A DNA stretch of 64,000 bases from Isoetes taiwanensis (GCA_021234155.1 JAJEKV010000005.1:22643584-22707583); one strand, 5' to 3'. Positions 22,901 through 34,980 are shown, counted from the first letter of the stretch. The notes: generated from the sequence alone by a model not told the origin. Numbers and translations: made by a program.

Positions 22901-24440
22901 GCATAAATCTACAAAAAGAAAGAAATAAGGCATGAAAGATTACGGCATGGCGATTAGAGGAAATTATGATCGAGTGGAAGCACCAGCCATATCCAAAGGA
23001 AATGAAAACGGATACAATTTTTCAATGAATTAATGGCCTCCCAGCTGGAAAATATTGTTGCCAGAATAGTGATTGATCTTGTGAAGAAAGCCACAATATT
23101 TTCGTGGCGGTTTTTGGAGAAACGGTCCACCTATAATGCCTATCAATTGGAAGAACCCAGTTATCCTTAAAATTGTCTTCTCAAAGCTAAAATCTTATGC
23201 AAAGCTCAAAATATATAAGACGTGAATAAAACAAAGAAATCAGAGAAAGATGTCACCTAAGCTTTGCCATATCCAGCCATTCTCGCCTCCATTTCTTTGA
23301 ATCCTACTTTGAAATGTGTCTGAAGCACCAGTATAGCAACTTTTTGCATCCAAAAAGCATGCAATAATCATTTCGCACAGACCATAGAAAGGAACACATT
23401 CTTGATAAGATATTATATGGGCTGGACTGCAGAACGAACCTTAACTCACAATTTGGAGCTTTGAATCCATTCTTAGGCACTTGCATACCTAGAACACCAC
23501 CTATAAAGATGAGTGATTCTACCAACACAGAATCCCATAGCATGCCATTAAGATCTCAATGAAAAAAATCTAATTTTTGGGAAGGTTAAGTGTATCTTGA
23601 TTTGGAATTTTCAAAGTTCAAAAATAGAAAGAATAACAAAACGCGTGTATAGCATATGGACCAGGAAGCACAAAGTGGAAAAAAATATGCCATGGAAACT
23701 AAGATTTTTATATGTCAAGCTAAGATCAACAAATGATCATGCCTTTGACTTTAACTTAATCACATCTAGTAAGAAGATGAACTTACCTTTGCTATTTCAA
23801 TCTCACCATTGCTTTTCTAGAACATTCATATACCAAGATAAGACTTTTCATAGATAGCATGAAACTAAATCTCACATATTCAGAATATTATCATCTGAAA
23901 CAACAATTAGTCAGATATATCTAACCACCTCTTTATGTGTCACTTTTAGCATAACGGACAATGTAATCATAGAAGGCATGTGTATAAAAATAGCAAAAGT
24001 AGAGCTCACAGACTGGCTGCCAAGCAATATAATGTCAAACAACAGTTTGTCTATAATGGAAAATACTTTTCCAATTTAGTACTTACATCAAGGAACTCAG
24101 GTCTTCATCGCATCTGTTTGCCAAAGGAGGATAATTTCATGCAAGGCGAAAACAAATAATCTGCAAACAGGGCAACAACTGACAGAATAAAAAAGGTGTT
24201 GACACATTGGAAAGAGCATAGCAAGATTTAGGTTTTCTGAATGAATAACATTTGTAAGACAATGGGTGCATTCTTATTTGAACACAAAATGACAAAGTGT
24301 CTATCTCAGTTAGATGTAGCTATTCAAATTATATGCAATAAAAATAATGAAGAAAACTCACCAGTTCCAGTGCTCTTCAAGAAATAAAACACTTTTTCGA
24401 CAAATTACGCTGAAACACATGAGCAAGCGTTCATAAATGG
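19906..24440. other. Long AT-rich stretch without recognised genes
   Basis: Short frames (for example 21467-21715 plus and 23304-23543 minus) have no recognisable domain. The stretch holds scattered microsatellite-like tracts and, at 22960-23200, unassigned sequence of more even composition. Divergent transposon sequence may be present but I cannot name it. Confidence 0.4.
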
Positions 24441-24779
24441 AATATGAGCGCCAAGAAAGAAATGATCGAGCTTAGAAAACTTGCCAGAGAGTGTTCAAAT
24501 CTAAAAATTAGACGCTTGACCAAGATTGGTTCTATCAGATGGTCGATTGGAAGAAAGTGCAAAACCTATCCCCTTGCAAGAGAGCCGGATCTGTCGATGC
24601 TCAAACACCCAGAGAAAGACAGCCGATTAGGTTCTTTAATCCAAGTCAGTGGCCGGAATTCCATGTCTAAGGTGGATCTATCCCTTGCATATCCATCTTC
24701 TAGTGCATAGAAAGGCATGGCATGCATGCCGAAAATGCAGAAAGGAAAATTTTCGAACGTAGACCCAAAAATCTTTCAC

Positions 24780-24905
24780 CGATTTTTGGCAAATCGGAAA
24801 TTTTTCTCGCTTCCAAAATCCATAAAACCTATAAAACCTTAGTGAAATCACTTAAAAAAAATTCCAAAAATATTTTGCACCAAGCCGGATAATCCCAAAT
24901 TAATA
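24780..24905 (-). repeat. Repeat Y, copy 1 (inverted)
   Basis: The reverse complement matches 28115-28260: AATTTGGGATT-TCCG..., a GTTTTTGGATTTTTTTTAAG-like block, then CTAAGGTTTT. It lies directly left of repeat X copy 1, while the other Y lies directly right of X copy 2. Confidence 0.7.
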
Positions 24906-24907
24906 AG

Positions 24908-24929
24908 ATTGATTGATTGATTGATTGAT
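24908..24929. repeat. (GATT)n microsatellite
   Basis: Five GATT units between repeats Y and X. Confidence 0.85.
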
Positions 24930-24930
24930 A

Positions 24931-25110
24931 GTGCATTTTTTAAACTCGGCATATGTTCTTTGCTTTGGTTATGACATTTGGCTGCATGACATGCTATAGC
25001 TCTAGCAAAGTCATTTTCCAGGGCTACATCATAGCCAAATGTCACGTGTGTGAAATGCCATGTGTTCGTGAAATGGCGTTTAAAATATCCATGTGGTGCA
25101 TAATCTGCAA
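24931..25110 (+). repeat. Repeat X, copy 1 (uninterrupted)
   Basis: Begins TGCATTTTTTAAACTCG and runs through TTTGGTTATGACAT, CATCATAGCCAAATGTCACG and TATCCATGTGGTGCATAATC to GCAATATTCTAAC. The same sequence exists at 26487-26513 plus 27946-28110, split by a LINE. Confidence 0.85.
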
Positions 25111-25255
25111 TATTCTAACTATTCTATGTTTTAATGTTCTAATGACTAGCATGTTCTATGTTTTAATACCTATGTTCTATGTTCTAATTATTCTAACTAT
25201 GTTCTAACGACTAACTATATTCTAACTATATTGATAGTGTTTAAGGTTGTCAATG
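25111..25255 (+). repeat. TTCTAAC-rich array
   Basis: Irregular repeats of 'TATGTTCTAATGACTAACATG' type, ending GTTGTCAATG. The same stretch follows a Helitron end at 34874-34972. Confidence 0.7.
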
Positions 25256-25305
25256 TTCACAAGATGCAAGCTAAAGAACCAGGGTGGGGGTAGGGGGGAT
25301 GTTGA

Positions 25306-25452
25306 ACTATTTGAACATGTATATGTTCCAAATGCCAAGTGGCATGTTACCCTGTTTGCCAAATGCCATGTGTGTGAATGCCATGTGTTTTCCAACTACC
25401 ACGTATGCCAAATTTCTTTGTGGCTCTAGTGGTTGTCCTAAGTCCAAACATA
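25306..25452 (+). repeat. Dispersed repeat R2, copy 2
   Basis: Matches 9970-10147 (shared GGCATGTTACC, GCCATGTGTTTTCCAA and TGGCTCTAGTGGTTGTCCTAA-like blocks). Here it continues without a Helitron end. Confidence 0.7.
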
Positions 25453-25983
25453 ATCGCATCGATCCGAGACATCGGATCGCCATTCTAGAATGGGACGTGC
25501 ATGCATGTCATGCATGCATGCGGGCGGCGCATGCCCGTTCTGGTTGGGAATTCGACTATTTTCGCCGGCGTTTGCATCCCGACTCATCGGCGCTTCCTCT
25601 TCTCTCGTTGATTACCTTATTCTCTTGAATTGTTTCGAGGCGGGGAGGGGCTTCTTCTGCTTTGGTTTATGGTGGCGTATCTTTCTTGCTATCCTTTTAG
25701 GCCTTTGGCCTCGTCCTGTGACCTTAGGTCCTCGATCCTGGTTTGTAAGGAAGTTCTCACGGTAGTCGGGCGGTTTGTTGGTCTCTTGCGAGTCCCATTC
25801 TAGAATCGCATCGATCCGAGACATCGGATCGCCATTCTAAATGGGGCGAGCATGCATGTCATGCATGCATCGCGGTGGCGCATGCGGATTACAGTTGGGA
25901 ATTGACTATTTGGTGGCGTTTACGCATCCGACTCATCGTAGCTTCCTCTTCTCTAGGTGATACCTTATTCTCTTGAACCCACC
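25453..25983 (+). repeat. Two direct repeats of about 178 bp, 351-bp period
   Basis: 25455-25633 and 25806-25983 both start CGCATCGATCCGAGACATCG, contain GCATGCATGTCATGCATGCA and end ACCTTATTCTCTTGAA. Each holds two small palindromes (CGATCCG/CGGATCG and the GCATGCATG run). A linked phrase, CGGTTTGTTGGTCTCTTGCG, occurs at about 25770 and again at 26442. Confidence 0.8.
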
Positions 25984-26195
25984 CTCCCCCCTTCTTTGTT
26001 TATTATATTTTTGTACAAGTTCTGTTTTTATCATATTTTCCACCCATTTGGGTGATGCTTTTTTATTTGGGTGATGCTATTCTGGTATGTTTTCTCGTTT
26101 GTTGTGTTGGTGATGTGCGGTGGGGTTGGGGTTGGCGGCATCATTTCGACTTCTCCATGTGGGGTTTTGGGGGCGATTCTATGCTTTACGTTTGT

Positions 26196-26345
26196 CTAAG
26201 CCCCCTTCAAGGCTTATCACTAGGGTTTTTCCTCGAAACCCCGAAAGGGCGGGGTTTTTTAATCTCGGTGATAAGCTTTCGGCAGGTACATCAGCCACTC
26301 ATCTATTAGCATTGTATTTTTTTGGGGTCCAAATGATATAAATTT
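26196..26345 (+). mobile_element. LINE 3' UTR fragment with two-stem hairpin
   Basis: Aligns with 27783-27900. Outer stem GCTTATCAC (26212-26220) with GTGATAAGC (26268-26276); inner stem AAACCCCG (26236-26243) with CGGGGTTT (26250-26257). It continues to a GGGTCC-like block. No coding part is attached. Confidence 0.7.
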
Positions 26346-26520
26346 TCCCTTTATTTTTCGTGGGTAGTTCGCATGTGTGCGGCTACCCCCTGTCCACCAT
26401 TGTAGAAAATCTGCTGAGATGAATGAAAAGCCTATCTATCGGCGGTTTGTTGGTCTCTTGCGAGTCCCATTCTAGAATTCTACATAATGCATTTTTTAAA
26501 CTCGATATATGACCTTTTCT

Positions 26521-27716
26521 GAGCACGGAGGTGCGGGCGCCCATCTCATGCATCACACAACCCGGCAACTCATATATGCTGACGATGTCAACCTCCTGGC
26601 CTATACTCCAAAGGACATGCAACGTCACCTGGATGCTCTTGACACTTTTTGCCGATTCACTGGGATGCGAGTTAATTTGGCTAAAACTAGAGTGCTGCTA
26701 GTTTCGTCATCCCGTCAGCCAAGGCTTCCCTCATTCACTTACCAGGGACAAGATGTAGAGGTGGCTCTGACTTACAAGTACTTGGGGATCGAGTTCTCTA
26801 CTACCACCCAATGGGATGCTGCCATCAGGTTGCGGGTCACGGCGGGTTGGAAAGCACTATATGCCATGCAGAACAATAGCCACAAGGCAGAGTTGTATGC
26901 TTGGGGCCACCAGTCACACTTGTTTAGGGCCTTGATCGAGCCGGTCCTCCTGTGTGGGGCAGAAGTGTGGGGTCCGGTGATATCCCTCACCACCTGGAAT
27001 GATCTCGAGCAGGTGCAGAAAACCTTCTTGGCACGAGCCCTTGGGGTAAAGTCCACAGTTCCATACCAGATCCTACTCTAGGAGACAGGTTTTCTACCCC
27101 TTCAACAGGCTGCATTGGAATGCCATATTATTTACTTCCAGAAGGTGGTCGCTATGGGTGATACACATTTTCCCAACCTTGTTTTGGCCATAGCAATGTG
27201 TCCCCAACGCCTTAAAGCCTGTTGAAAGGACAAGCAAGCTCAGTGGTTCTCACGTTGGGGTGTACAGGCAAACAGATACGTACAGGTATGGACAAAGAAG
27301 GATCACAATGCACTAAAGATGTACCTAGATGCTACTTTCCTTCCTAAGCTCTGGGATGCAAATGCTCTGATGCATGTTAAGCTGGCATACTATTAGCAGC
27401 AAGTCAACCCTAGGCTCACGAGAGGCCCACACCAGTACTTGTGCACCAATTTGCCCATGAAGAAGCGCAGACTTATAGCTTCCATTCGCATGGATGCACA
27501 TCGTCTCCGCATTGAGACAGAGCATTGGACTCGGGAAGCACGGGAGGAGAGGCTTTGTCAGTGTTGCCACCAGGGCGCCATTGAAGATGAATGTCATGCC
27601 CTCCAGATCTGCCCAATCCGAGCGCGGTATGTTCGGTTACTAGTGACTGGCCAGCCGTTGCATGAGTTATTGAATACGGCATGGGCTTGTTGGGGTCATA
27701 CCTCGAGGAGGTTATA
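26521..27716 (+). pseudogene. LINE RT C-terminus and zinc-knuckle domain
   Basis: One frame across the whole stretch with only three stops: TAG near 27080, TGA near 27224 and TAG near 27394. RQLIYADDVNLLAY carries the catalytic Asp pair. Then come VNLAKTRVLLVSS, TYKYLGIEF and a C-terminal CQCCHQGAIEDECHALQICP knuckle (C-x2-C-x9-H-x4-C). The TGA fits C-to-T decay of CGA, and the TAGs could come from CAG. It is the youngest copy of this family in the window and a good reference for the others. Confidence 0.9.
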
Positions 27717-27782
27717 GATGCACGGACTCAGTTGTGTCCCCCGAGACAGTATTGAATTGTCCTCTACAACTGTACAGTGTAC

Positions 27783-27949
27783 CAGCATACTTATTACTGC
27801 TAAGGTTTTTCCCTCAAAATCCCTTCGGGGCGGGGGTTTTTTAATCCTGATAGTAATACGCTTGCTGCTCTCTTTTTGTTTGGGTCCCATAGGCCAATTG
27901 GTCTCCGTGGACGATAAAAAATCTGTTCTATTCTATTCTATTCTATTCT
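27783..27949 (+). mobile_element. LINE 3' UTR, hairpin and (TTCTA)n tail
   Basis: Outer stem TATTACT (27792-27798) with AGTAATA (27852-27858); inner stem AAAATCCC (27816-27823) with GGGGTTTT (27833-27840), one G-U pair. Then GGGTCCCATAGGCCAATTGG, TCTCCGTGGACGATAAAA and five TTCTA units, part of which may belong to the target. Confidence 0.75.
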
Positions 27950-28110
27950 TTGGTTATGACATGTACCTGCATGACATGCTATAGCCCTGGCGAACTCATT
28001 TCTAGAGCTACATCATAGCCAAATGTCACGTGTGTGAAATGCCATGTGTCTGCAAAATGGTGTGTATATAGAATATCCATGTGGTGCATAATCCGCAATA
28101 TTCTAACTAT
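27946..28110 (+). repeat. Repeat X, copy 2 (right part)
   Basis: Continues repeat X after the LINE insertion, collinear with 24953-25110. Confidence 0.85.
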
Positions 28111-28114
28111 CAAC

Positions 28115-28260
28115 TCTTTTAATTTGGGATTTTCCGCTTTGACAAAAAATGTTTTTGGATTTTTTTTAAGCAATTTTTCTAAGGTTTTGGGGTTTTCGGT
28201 GGCCGGTAAATGTTTTCGGATCTCCAAAAATGGGGTTTCAATTTTTTCATCTTTTTGCTG
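28115..28260 (+). repeat. Repeat Y, copy 2
   Basis: Inverted relative to 24780-24905. Together the two sides suggest that X is flanked by inverted Y arms in the parent element. Confidence 0.65.
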
Positions 28261-31200
28261 CGTCTGCGGGCATGCATGCCACAATTTTTCGCAGATGGGT
28301 ATGCAAATGGATGTGCATATGGAAGGCAAAGCGGATCCGTCTTAGATTTTTTGACCAGCTCAGGACATTAGAAGGTGTGATTGGAAAGAAATATTTGGAT
28401 CTCCACCCCTCGAGTCGAGTTTAACCATTTCTGCAAAGCCCAAGGGTTTTAACCATTTGGCAGGGCAGGCCGTATCTGGTTTGTGGAATGTAGGTATAAC
28501 CTATTTTCCCCATCTTTAAATTTATGTTCAAATTTGCATTCAATTTGTGGGATTTGTTTGATTATATTTTGTTGGTCTTCGCGATGTATCTTTGGTAATT
28601 TTTGTTGAAGGCATATGCTATGGGCTTCTTGATTACATCAATCGAGTATATGCTTGAATTTATGGGCGAGAGAGCATGTTGAAATATATCAATGATAAGG
28701 TTTCTAATATGTTTATCCCAAGGGTTTTAATCATTTGCCGAGGGTTCTATAGACGATTGTCTTAGTTATAATAGCTTATGAAAGTCTGATATTTTATTTT
28801 ATGCGGTTGTTGGCGGGAATTACGGTATCTTTGGTACCTCTAAAGTGGGACTCAAGGAAGGGGGGCGAGAATGTGCAGTTCTTGCTAGGGCCTAGGTGGC
28901 CCGGAGCTAATTAATTATGACAAAAGATGCAGTAGCAAATTAGTTGCCATTGATATATTACATCTATGGTGGAGTTCTCTGAGGCAAAAATGTGTTGGAT
29001 ATTTCTTCACTAAGAAGATTGGTTCATGTGGTAAGTTTTATGATCATGGTGATAGAAGTCCTTATTTGGTCTGTTGCTATATTCCCGTTCCTCATTGTGG
29101 ACACAGTTCATTTAAAGGTCTCAGGTCTTTGCTTTTTTATTTGCAGAGGCAAAAGAGTAGTGTATATTATGAAATCTTCTGGGACATTGAATATGCAGCG
29201 CCAATATGTATACAATTGAGCGAAATAATGTGGAACCAGCAGACGGTTGCAAGAACATTCAACTGAGGTAAAACCCTTAGGATCTTGATATTGCTACATG
29301 TAGATAAGTGTTGTTAGTATGTCTCTGGGAAATGCGTTTTTGCTGCAACAAATATTCAATGCCATTTTATGCTTTCGATGCACCATATGTATTCTTGCAA
29401 TTAGATAGTTAGTTTGGCAGCTATTTATTTGCACGTATATGTATTATTTGAAATCAAGAGTTAAGGGCAATGTTTTCTGCCATGTAATAACCAGTTATGA
29501 AAAATTATTGTTTCTTGCAGAATGAAATAAGCTGAACTTAAGGCTATTATGTGAAGAATTTCTGCAATCGACATGGTTTCTTTACCCTTTGCAACTCAGG
29601 ATGATCAGCCTCAATGTAGCTAAAAGGTAATATATGAAACATTTACTTTCATAGTACAATCTGGTTATTTTTTGAGGTTCATACTTATTTACACGTAACC
29701 ATAGAGCCTTCACTGCATCTGCCTTTTGGATTCACCTACTTTGTCTTGAGAATCTCATTTGTGCCTAACCATTCTGCCAAATTGATGTTCGAATTCCCTA
29801 TTAATAGTAATCATGCGAAGCGAGCAAACCATGGAGTGCAGGAAGAGATAAATGAGCTTAATTAAACTGTACTATTATGAGCAAGGCAAATATTGTCAGT
29901 TAATGCCACTGGTGTTTACGATGCAAGGTGATTTTTTTTTTAGATTCAGTGTAAAGTCCAATTGCTTTCTCAGCCTTTTCAACTTTTACTTGGGAATTAT
30001 TACTTTGCAATAGGTTAGAAGCAAGAATAGTCTACAAGCAGAAAGGCAATTGGCCTAGAAGCAGAAATATAGAATTAAAAGTTGAATATGGTGTTCGTAG
30101 CATGTATGTCCTCTTCGTTCCTTCATTTCTGATATATCTGAATTAGGTTGAGCAACACACTAAGTATGGGAACTTGAAGATGCTTTCAGTTTTATCTTTT
30201 CTCTTTAGTGTTTCTTGGTGCATGTGCTCCTTGATTGATCTCTGTCCATTCTCATCTGTTCTCTAATTTTATTCTTCACTATACAGGTTCATATGACTTT
30301 CAGCTATACCTTTGATGATGGTACATGTACGACATCACAGGCAGGTTATATACATTACAGTTTTTGCATTTGTGAATTCTGTTCATGAGCTGCGCTACCA
30401 TTAGGCAATTGTTACTCTCAATTGCAGAAAACTTATTACAGGCTGCTTGCATGCAAGAAGCCTGGGGTGAAGCACCGATTCTGATGCTTGATGCTGTCGA
30501 GCTTTTCTGATATCAATTATCCTTTGTAACTGATTCTTTGTTCGATCCTCTTTGATAGGTTCCTTTGTCCATTCTATTTTCTAGGCTGCCCTGTCTCATA
30601 ATGCTCATTGCATCTTGATGCTTGCTGCATGCCAGGCTACATCAGTTGGAAGGGGTATGCCATATATACCATTTAAATTTTTCTTTTCTCGGGGTGGAAA
30701 ATCTATTTTATAAAGTTCCTTATGAGGTCGAGGCTTCTAATATGTGGAAAACCTTTTTGTTATTTTCCTTATGAGGTTGAGGCTTCTAACACAGTTCGAT
30801 AATGATTGCCCTAGCTGACGGTCTAATTAGACCATGTCTGGTATTCACTTTGGTACCATTATTTTGGCAGTGTCGACAATTTTTTATGGCCATATAACAT
30901 TCAGAAATGATAGATGGAGATGATTTACTTGCAAGTGCCTTCTTTGGAATTGCATTATGTTTGAAGGTGAGAAGACCACCTGCTTACAGTCTACAGCCAT
31001 ATGCTGGCTTGACACATGCTCAACATGGTACGCATTCCTTACTTTGTAGAATTTGCCACCTGCAAATCTACCAATGCAGATGAGCACCTACCACAAATTC
31101 TACCACAAATTGAGGACCAAAACACTACTCTTATGCAGATGATGATTTGCTACTACCAGTCCGACACTAAAGACATTTATAAAAAAACATTGCATAACTG

Positions 31201-32104
31201 AAGAGCAAGGTTCTCCACACTGTCCCCATTTTCCTGAGTTATGAACCTACATGTTTAGTTACTATATCTAGGTAAGTCGTATTGAAGGCAACAGGATTCT
31301 GTATAATTTATAGCATATCAACAACTTAATTAAAGCAAGTTGTGTTGAAAGCAGCATGATTCTATCTTAGGTTTTATAGCATACCAACTTCTCCATTTTT
31401 CTACATGTACTAGCCATGGGGGCAAATGATTTATTTGGACAAGACAATGTCAACAAAATAAAGACATAAATTGAAGCTTCAATCAACTTGAAACTCAAAT
31501 ACAATGTAAACCCAAAATTTCCTAGACCATAGAGGCCTGTATTTTCTCATGGAATTTGATTTTTAGCAGTGTTCATAAGTTGAGGAAATTAATGGTTTAT
31601 TGACTGTCATCATATAAGGCGCATACCAATACAACAATAAAGGTTGACATTTACAAATAGCAATAGCATGTAAAAGTTTGTAACTTCTACTTTCCCAAGT
31701 TTTTTTTAACCAAGTCCCTTTCAACATGGGATGATGCTTTACTAAAAAGTTTACAAAAGGTTGTATTTAATTGTTCTAATGGTGAGTCATGATTTAGTTT
31801 GTATTTGGACATGGAAAACCATGGTATTGGGATTTTTTTTATTTGACATATTAAGCCTTTCACTGGCTTCGATCATGGGATTTCACATTATATGTCACTC
31901 ATTTTTACAGCACAACAAAAGCTGTACTCCCATTCTTTTCCCATGGCCATTCTATGGTTATCTTTGTATCTTAATGCATTTTGCATAAAACAAGCAAGGG
32001 GAACACAAATAGAGATGGTACTTTGCAAAATACAAGCAAGGTAGAGGCAAATCAAGCTGGTACATATAGATGAAAATTTCAAACTAATTTGATAGACGAG
32101 CTCA
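28261..32104. other. Non-coding stretch with splice-like segments
   Basis: No protein homology. 29144-29269 is bounded by TTTATTTGCAG and GTAAAACC, 29521-29627 by TTTCTTGCAG and GTAATATATG, and 30287-30341 by CTATACAG and GCAGGTTAT. Frames inside are short or closed. It could be a spliced non-coding transcript or UTR exons on the plus strand. Confidence 0.3.
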
Positions 32105-32256
32105 TTTGAAAACAGGAAGTAAAACATATCTTTACTCAATACAAAGAACCTACCCACTACAAAAACAATCCCTCCAAATTTGAAAACAAGAAGTAAAATA
32201 TATCTTTACTCAATACAAAAAACCTATCCCCACAAAACCAACACTCCCTCCAAAAA
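32105..32256 (+). repeat. 74-bp tandem duplication
   Basis: Two copies starting TTTGAAAACA at 32105 and 32179, sharing ATATCTTTACTCAATACAAA. Confidence 0.85.
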
Positions 32257-32911
32257 ATATTCTTTCTTCATGGATATAAACAGGCAGCAAGAAAAAAAAT
32301 CAGGAAGGTTCCACCCGATGAAAAAGTATGCAGGTGCTAGGCTTTACAAAGCTCGAGTGCATAGAAAAACGAATTGAAAAATACAATACCCATAGAATTG
32401 GGAAATCTCATATATCATTTAACACTACTCTATAGCACTAGCTAACTATAGTGGATAATGGTACATTTTCTCAAGAGCATTATGAACTGTCGTCCATTTT
32501 TAAACAACCACCTCACTCTCTATCTTTTCCCAATCTACCTTGCTAAGACATGCTAAACCACAATATCCAATTGAATACCATGTGTTTCTCTAAACGTCAC
32601 TATGCAAGCCTTCTTATTGTACCATGTAACTTATGCACCATCGAAATTGACATAGGTTCATTCAAAATCCATTATATATGCATGTGCTTAACCAAATTTC
32701 AACAAGCATTGAATGTGCATATGCCAAAACAAAATCACCAGTCATGCTAAATGACACTACCTCCCTCCAAGGCTATATATAACAACTATAACTATTATTG
32801 CGTTAACATAGGGAGGTGCACCATAAATTTGTGTATGGTTCCTAGATATGTAAAAACATTCCCGAGTGAAACTGGTTGTTAAAATGGGGATATCCTCCCC
32901 CGCATGATTTC

Positions 32912-32958
32912 TTTTTTTTTTTTTATTATTATTATTATTCTTTTAATACCCCCCCCCT
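32912..32958. repeat. Poly(T), (TTA)n and a nearby C run
   Basis: T run, six or so ATT units, then a run of nine C bases. Confidence 0.85.
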
Positions 32959-33125
32959 CTCCTGCAGATCAATTTCAATATAATATATGATTATTAAAGT
33001 TCGGCAATGTCGGGCAATACTTAAAGAGGAATGAGCATGAAACACAGAATGAATACTTCAATGGCATATCAGTTATGGTTGTGCATTCCTCCTTCAATTC
33101 CATTACAACAAATGGAGTTCTGATA

Positions 33126-33345
33126 GGAATAGAATAGAATAGAATATGATTTTATCGTCCACGGAGACTGATGCTCATATAGTTCAAAAATTGCACCTTC
33201 ACACAAAGCTAAATCTTCGGTTACTTTTGTAAGCTAGGTTGACTGTTATGCCACAAGAAGCCAAGTAGCTTATTTATCATTCTTTGAGCCCTTTGTTCAA
33301 TGCAGTTGCATGAACAACCAAATCTTATCATTAACGTGGAAGCAA
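33126..33345 (-). mobile_element. LINE 3' tail (minus strand), (TTCTA)n-ended
   Basis: On the minus strand GTCTCCGTGGACGATAAAAT is followed by four TTCTA units, the same end as the LINEs at 17487 and 27949. The sequence upstream (to about 33345) matches neither; it may be a divergent 3' UTR of the same family. Confidence 0.65.
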
Positions 33346-33409
33346 ATAGGTGATTGAAAATTTACTATTGTTGTTGTTGCACAGTATTGAAAATCCTTGC
33401 CATATGTTT

Positions 33410-33411
<2 letters not shown>

Positions 33412-33440
<29 letters not shown>

Positions 33441-34310
33441 GAAGGTAAGAACTTTTTGTATTGATCAGATTGGAAGAATTACAATACAAAGATCCCTCAT
33501 GGATCAGATATAATTTAAGCGTATAGGATCCCACATGGATCTGAGTTATATCTGCAGTTACAGTACTCATGAGTCTCTCTCAACTTCTTCTTCTATCTAA
33601 CTAATACTACAGTATCAACATCTTCTCAGTTAAATAGAATACTACAGGATTCAAATTCCCATTTTTCATAAGCTACTGAGACAATCACGAATGCTCCAAA
33701 AACCTCTTGCGAGAAATAGAAATGAAGAGAAAAGAGATGTGGAGTAACTTTGAACAATCTCCCTTTGCTTTCGGAGAAGCAAATATGCTTCAATCTATGA
33801 ACAAATTTGACGACTTTATAACCAAATGAAAGATTAAAGTAAGATCTTTGCATTGTCGGGATGCTCGGTCGATAACTTTGTATAGGCTAGACACCGCGAC
33901 CCGACCACGAGAACTCCCTAATTACGGCTCATGATATCGGTCTTGATATGGGCGTCTTCTGGACACATTCAAATCCCTAGCTCGGCGATCTCAAATAATC
34001 TAACATCTGTTTTAAAGCGTAAATTTAAGATCAAGAATTTACTCTGCTCCTTTCAAGAAAACATCCCTAGATCTTTAAAGCTAGCAAGAAAGAGCAAGAG
34101 GAGGAAAAAACCAAATGGATAGAAGTTCCAACTAAAAGATTGCCAAAGCGGACTAAAAGCGCTCTCTTTATGAATTGGCTTCCAATTACTGCTCCACCTT
34201 ATAGACTCTGCGCCCTTTCGGTGTGATTTGCTTAACAAATCATCATTCTTAAAAAGATTGAGAGCATAATACCACGTTAGTGGCTTACCAGGCCAAATCC
34301 ACAAGACCGC
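33412..34310 (-). mobile_element. L1-type LINE 3' end with poly(A)
   Basis: A 29-base T run on the plus strand is the poly(A) of a minus-strand element. Just upstream (minus) is GATCAATACAAAAAGTTCTTACC, of the kind seen at plant L1 3' ends. A frame at 34304-34053 containing WIWPGKPLTWYYALNLF and RWSSNWKPIHKE may be the end of ORF2. That coding call is weak; the tail is firm. Confidence 0.5.
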
Positions 34311-34845
34311 CTTGAAGCTGCTCCAGAATCAAATCAGCAATTTCTTTGAAGAAAAAAAACTTCTGGCACATCGGCAAACCCCACTAGCACCGGATCATCT
34401 TATCTGGTTTGCAAGAAGGTCTGCAGCAGTACCGGAAAGAGGGGATAGGAGGGCGACCTCCTTCCCCTGTTGCCGCCCTAGCCGCAGGCGGAACGTGAGC
34501 GCCAAGAACGGTCCATCCGTCCATTTTCAGCCCCTCCATATGTTTAAATTTTCCAACTCACAACGAATAGAAAATCGCTCTTTATGTTATAATGATACAT
34601 TTGTGTATGTAAGCCTCAATCAAGGGATGGAGTATGCTAGAGGTGGCTTCTTCATATTTCTATCTATTTTATATCTTCTTTGCCATTTGTATTACATAGC
34701 AAATCAACACAAAACATGCAATAATGCCCCTCACATCCACAATCACATTCACACTTCCTCTCTTTAGCATTATGTCAAATACAAAAAATGCCACATTCTC
34801 TATTCTAGCCAACAATCAAACCACCATCCTTCAAATTATGCTAAA

Positions 34846-34873
34846 GCCCGGCAACGCCGGGCACCATAACTAG
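34846..34873 (+). mobile_element. Helitron 3' terminus (plus strand)
   Basis: Hairpin GCCCGGCAACGCCGGGC, seven bases, CTAG, then T. The same hairpin as at 10148-10175 and 50709-50736. The body lies to the left; no TC start or Rep/helicase coding was found, so it is probably non-autonomous. Confidence 0.8.
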
Positions 34874-34980
34874 TTCTAACTATGTTCTAATGACTAACAT
34901 GTTTTATGTTCTAATAACTATGTTCTAAATTAATTACATTCAAACTATGTTGACAGTTTTTATAGTTGTCAATGTCAAAA
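34874..34980 (+). repeat. TTCTAAC-rich array, copy 2
   Basis: Same family as 25111-25255, directly against the Helitron end, so it is probably the target of that insertion. Confidence 0.65.

Larger units (their letters stand above)
26514..27949 (+). mobile_element. 5'-truncated LINE insertion
   Basis: Splits repeat X: left flank ...AAACTCGATATATG, right flank TTCTTTGGTTATGAC, whereas the uninterrupted copy reads ...CATATGTTCTTTG-CTTTGGTTATGAC. The element holds RT from the YADD box onward, a C-terminal zinc knuckle, a structured 3' UTR and a (TTCTA)n tail. 5' truncation is typical of target-primed reverse transcription. Confidence 0.85.
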
